Part shown: positions 63,554 through 64,000 of the stretch, piece by piece
Position numbering within the stretch: position 1 is the stretch's first letter
Layout: each line of letters starts with the position of its first letter
Assembly (NCBI RefSeq): GCF_050632385.1
Contig: NZ_CP192599.1
Span: forward strand, 4,402,001-4,466,000
Reading direction: 5' to 3'
DNA: 64,000 nucleotides
From: Humitalea sp050632385
GTDB taxonomy: Bacteria; Pseudomonadota; Alphaproteobacteria; Acetobacterales; Acetobacteraceae
Program-made: the position numbers and the translations under genes
The notes under the pieces: model-generated
Seen by the model: the letters and a program-made list of their open reading frames with translations, nothing else
Database searches by the model: none
Told to the model about the DNA's origin: nothing

Positions 63554-64000
63554 GATACGGTGGCACGCCCTGGTCGGGGATCCAGGTGCCCTCGGGCGGC
63601 GTGCCGGATTGCCAGAACACGTCGATCGGCATCCCGCCGCGCGGATACCAATAGGCGCCGATGCGCAACCAGACCGGCGTCAGCAACGCGCCAACACGGC
63701 GCGCGATGTCGAGGGTGCAGGCCTCGTGGAAAGACCCGTGGTTGCGGAAGGAGGAGAGGTGCAGCTTGAGGCTCTTGCTCTCCACCAGCCAATCGGCCGG
63801 GATGTAGTCCAACACGATATGGGCGAAATCCGGCTGGCCGGTCAGCGGGCAGAGGCTGGTGAATTCCGGCGCCACGAAGCGCACGACATAGTTCAGCCCG
63901 GGATGCGGGTTGGGCACGCGTTCCAGCACCGGCACATCCGGATTGGCCGGCAGGCCGGACAGGTGGCCGAGTTGCGTCAGGCCGCTGGTGTCGGTGGGGG
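63540..64000 (-). CDS. queF: NADPH-dependent 7-cyano-7-deazaguanine reductase QueF (N-terminus missing)
   Basis: QueF reduces the nitrile of preQ0 to preQ1 with NADPH. This is the short type I (GTP cyclohydrolase-like, about 150-residue) form. The catalytic Cys is in EFTSLCPLTGQPDFAH, and ESKSLKLHLSSFRNHGSFHE carries the substrate-binding Glu and His. The frame continues upstream to the window edge (NPD, QLGHLSG), so the gene is cut off; GTG 63935 is not the true start because family members begin about 20 residues earlier. It heads the queF-queG-queC-yhhQ operon. Confidence 0.95.
   Translation of the reverse strand, partial: PTDTSGLTQLGHLSGLPANPDVPVLERVPNPHPGLNYVVRFVAPEFTSLCPLTGQPDFAHIVLDYIPADWLVESKSLKLHLSSFRNHGSFHEACTLDIARRVGALLTPVWLRIGAYWYPRGGMPIDVFWQSGTPPEGTWIPDQGVPPYRGRG

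Overview
The window reads as chromosomal DNA of a very G+C-rich alphaproteobacterium, most likely Rhodospirillales/Acetobacteraceae (Roseomonas-like). Reasons: hand-counted G+C near 70 percent in ordinary genes; a separate F1-ATPase operon in the order atpH-atpA-atpG-atpD-atpC; the rsmB-rpe-heparinase II/III block; a fused shikimate kinase/3-dehydroquinate synthase next to xerD; and four Bug/TctC-type solute receptors without their membrane partners. The taxon is an inference, since no rRNA gene is present. About 62 protein genes are tightly packed, many with ATGA or GTGA stop/start overlaps. I see no tRNA, rRNA, CRISPR array, IS element or prophage, and no gene-free stretch longer than 300 bases.

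Layout. 1-6.5 kb: end of an unknown gene, an FAD amine oxidase, a four-gene MCE/Mla lipid-transport operon (STAS-fused permease, ATPase, MCE protein, lipoprotein), a small membrane protein and a PaiB-like flavin protein. 6.5-14.6 kb: murJ, a palindrome-rich intergenic element, heparinase II/III-rpe-rsmB, an ArnT-like glycosyltransferase and a DUF4743 Nudix hydrolase. 14.6-21.7 kb: a GST-like protein, a LysR regulator divergent from D(-)-tartrate dehydratase, mutL, and three exported proteins (SYLF, DUF2092 lipoprotein, Gly/Tyr-rich). 21.7-29 kb: pgi, an active/inactive M16 peptidase pair, a peptidoglycan-binding protein with a caspase-like His/Cys pair, and a Tat-type GH10 glycosidase coupled to a diiron ferritin-like protein. 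29.2-34.1 kb: the F1-ATPase operon.

34.3-48.2 kb is rich in acyl-CoA and organic-acid genes: a DUF35/thiolase pair, CoA transferase plus MaoC-like dehydratase, a repeat lipoprotein followed by a JmjC oxygenase, two tandem TctC receptors, PBP1A, and a four-gene operon (CoA transferase, enoyl-CoA hydratase, TctC receptor, atypical SDR). 48.2-49.9 kb holds an A+T-rich DUF6270 gene lying between that operon and a GntR/FCD regulator. Matching 17-bp operators, GTCAAC-N5-GTTRAC, sit exactly 30 bases upstream of both the operon and the regulator gene. 50-54.7 kb: an FMN alpha-hydroxyacid dehydrogenase divergent from a class II aldolase, a family 5 solute-binding protein without a signal peptide, and a fourth TctC receptor. 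54.7-64 kb: aroKB, a 48-residue membrane protein, xerD, a livHMGF transporter with no receptor, and a queuosine operon (queF-queG-queC-yhhQ) that runs off the right edge.

Together the genes describe envelope maintenance (Mla, MurJ, PBP1A, ArnT), core metabolism and DNA repair, and uptake and CoA-dependent breakdown of small organic acids. The leads most worth following are the paired GntR operators around the foreign DUF6270 gene, the D-x-D-P repeat lipoprotein beside a JmjC oxygenase, and the hairpin element near 8.1-8.3 kb.
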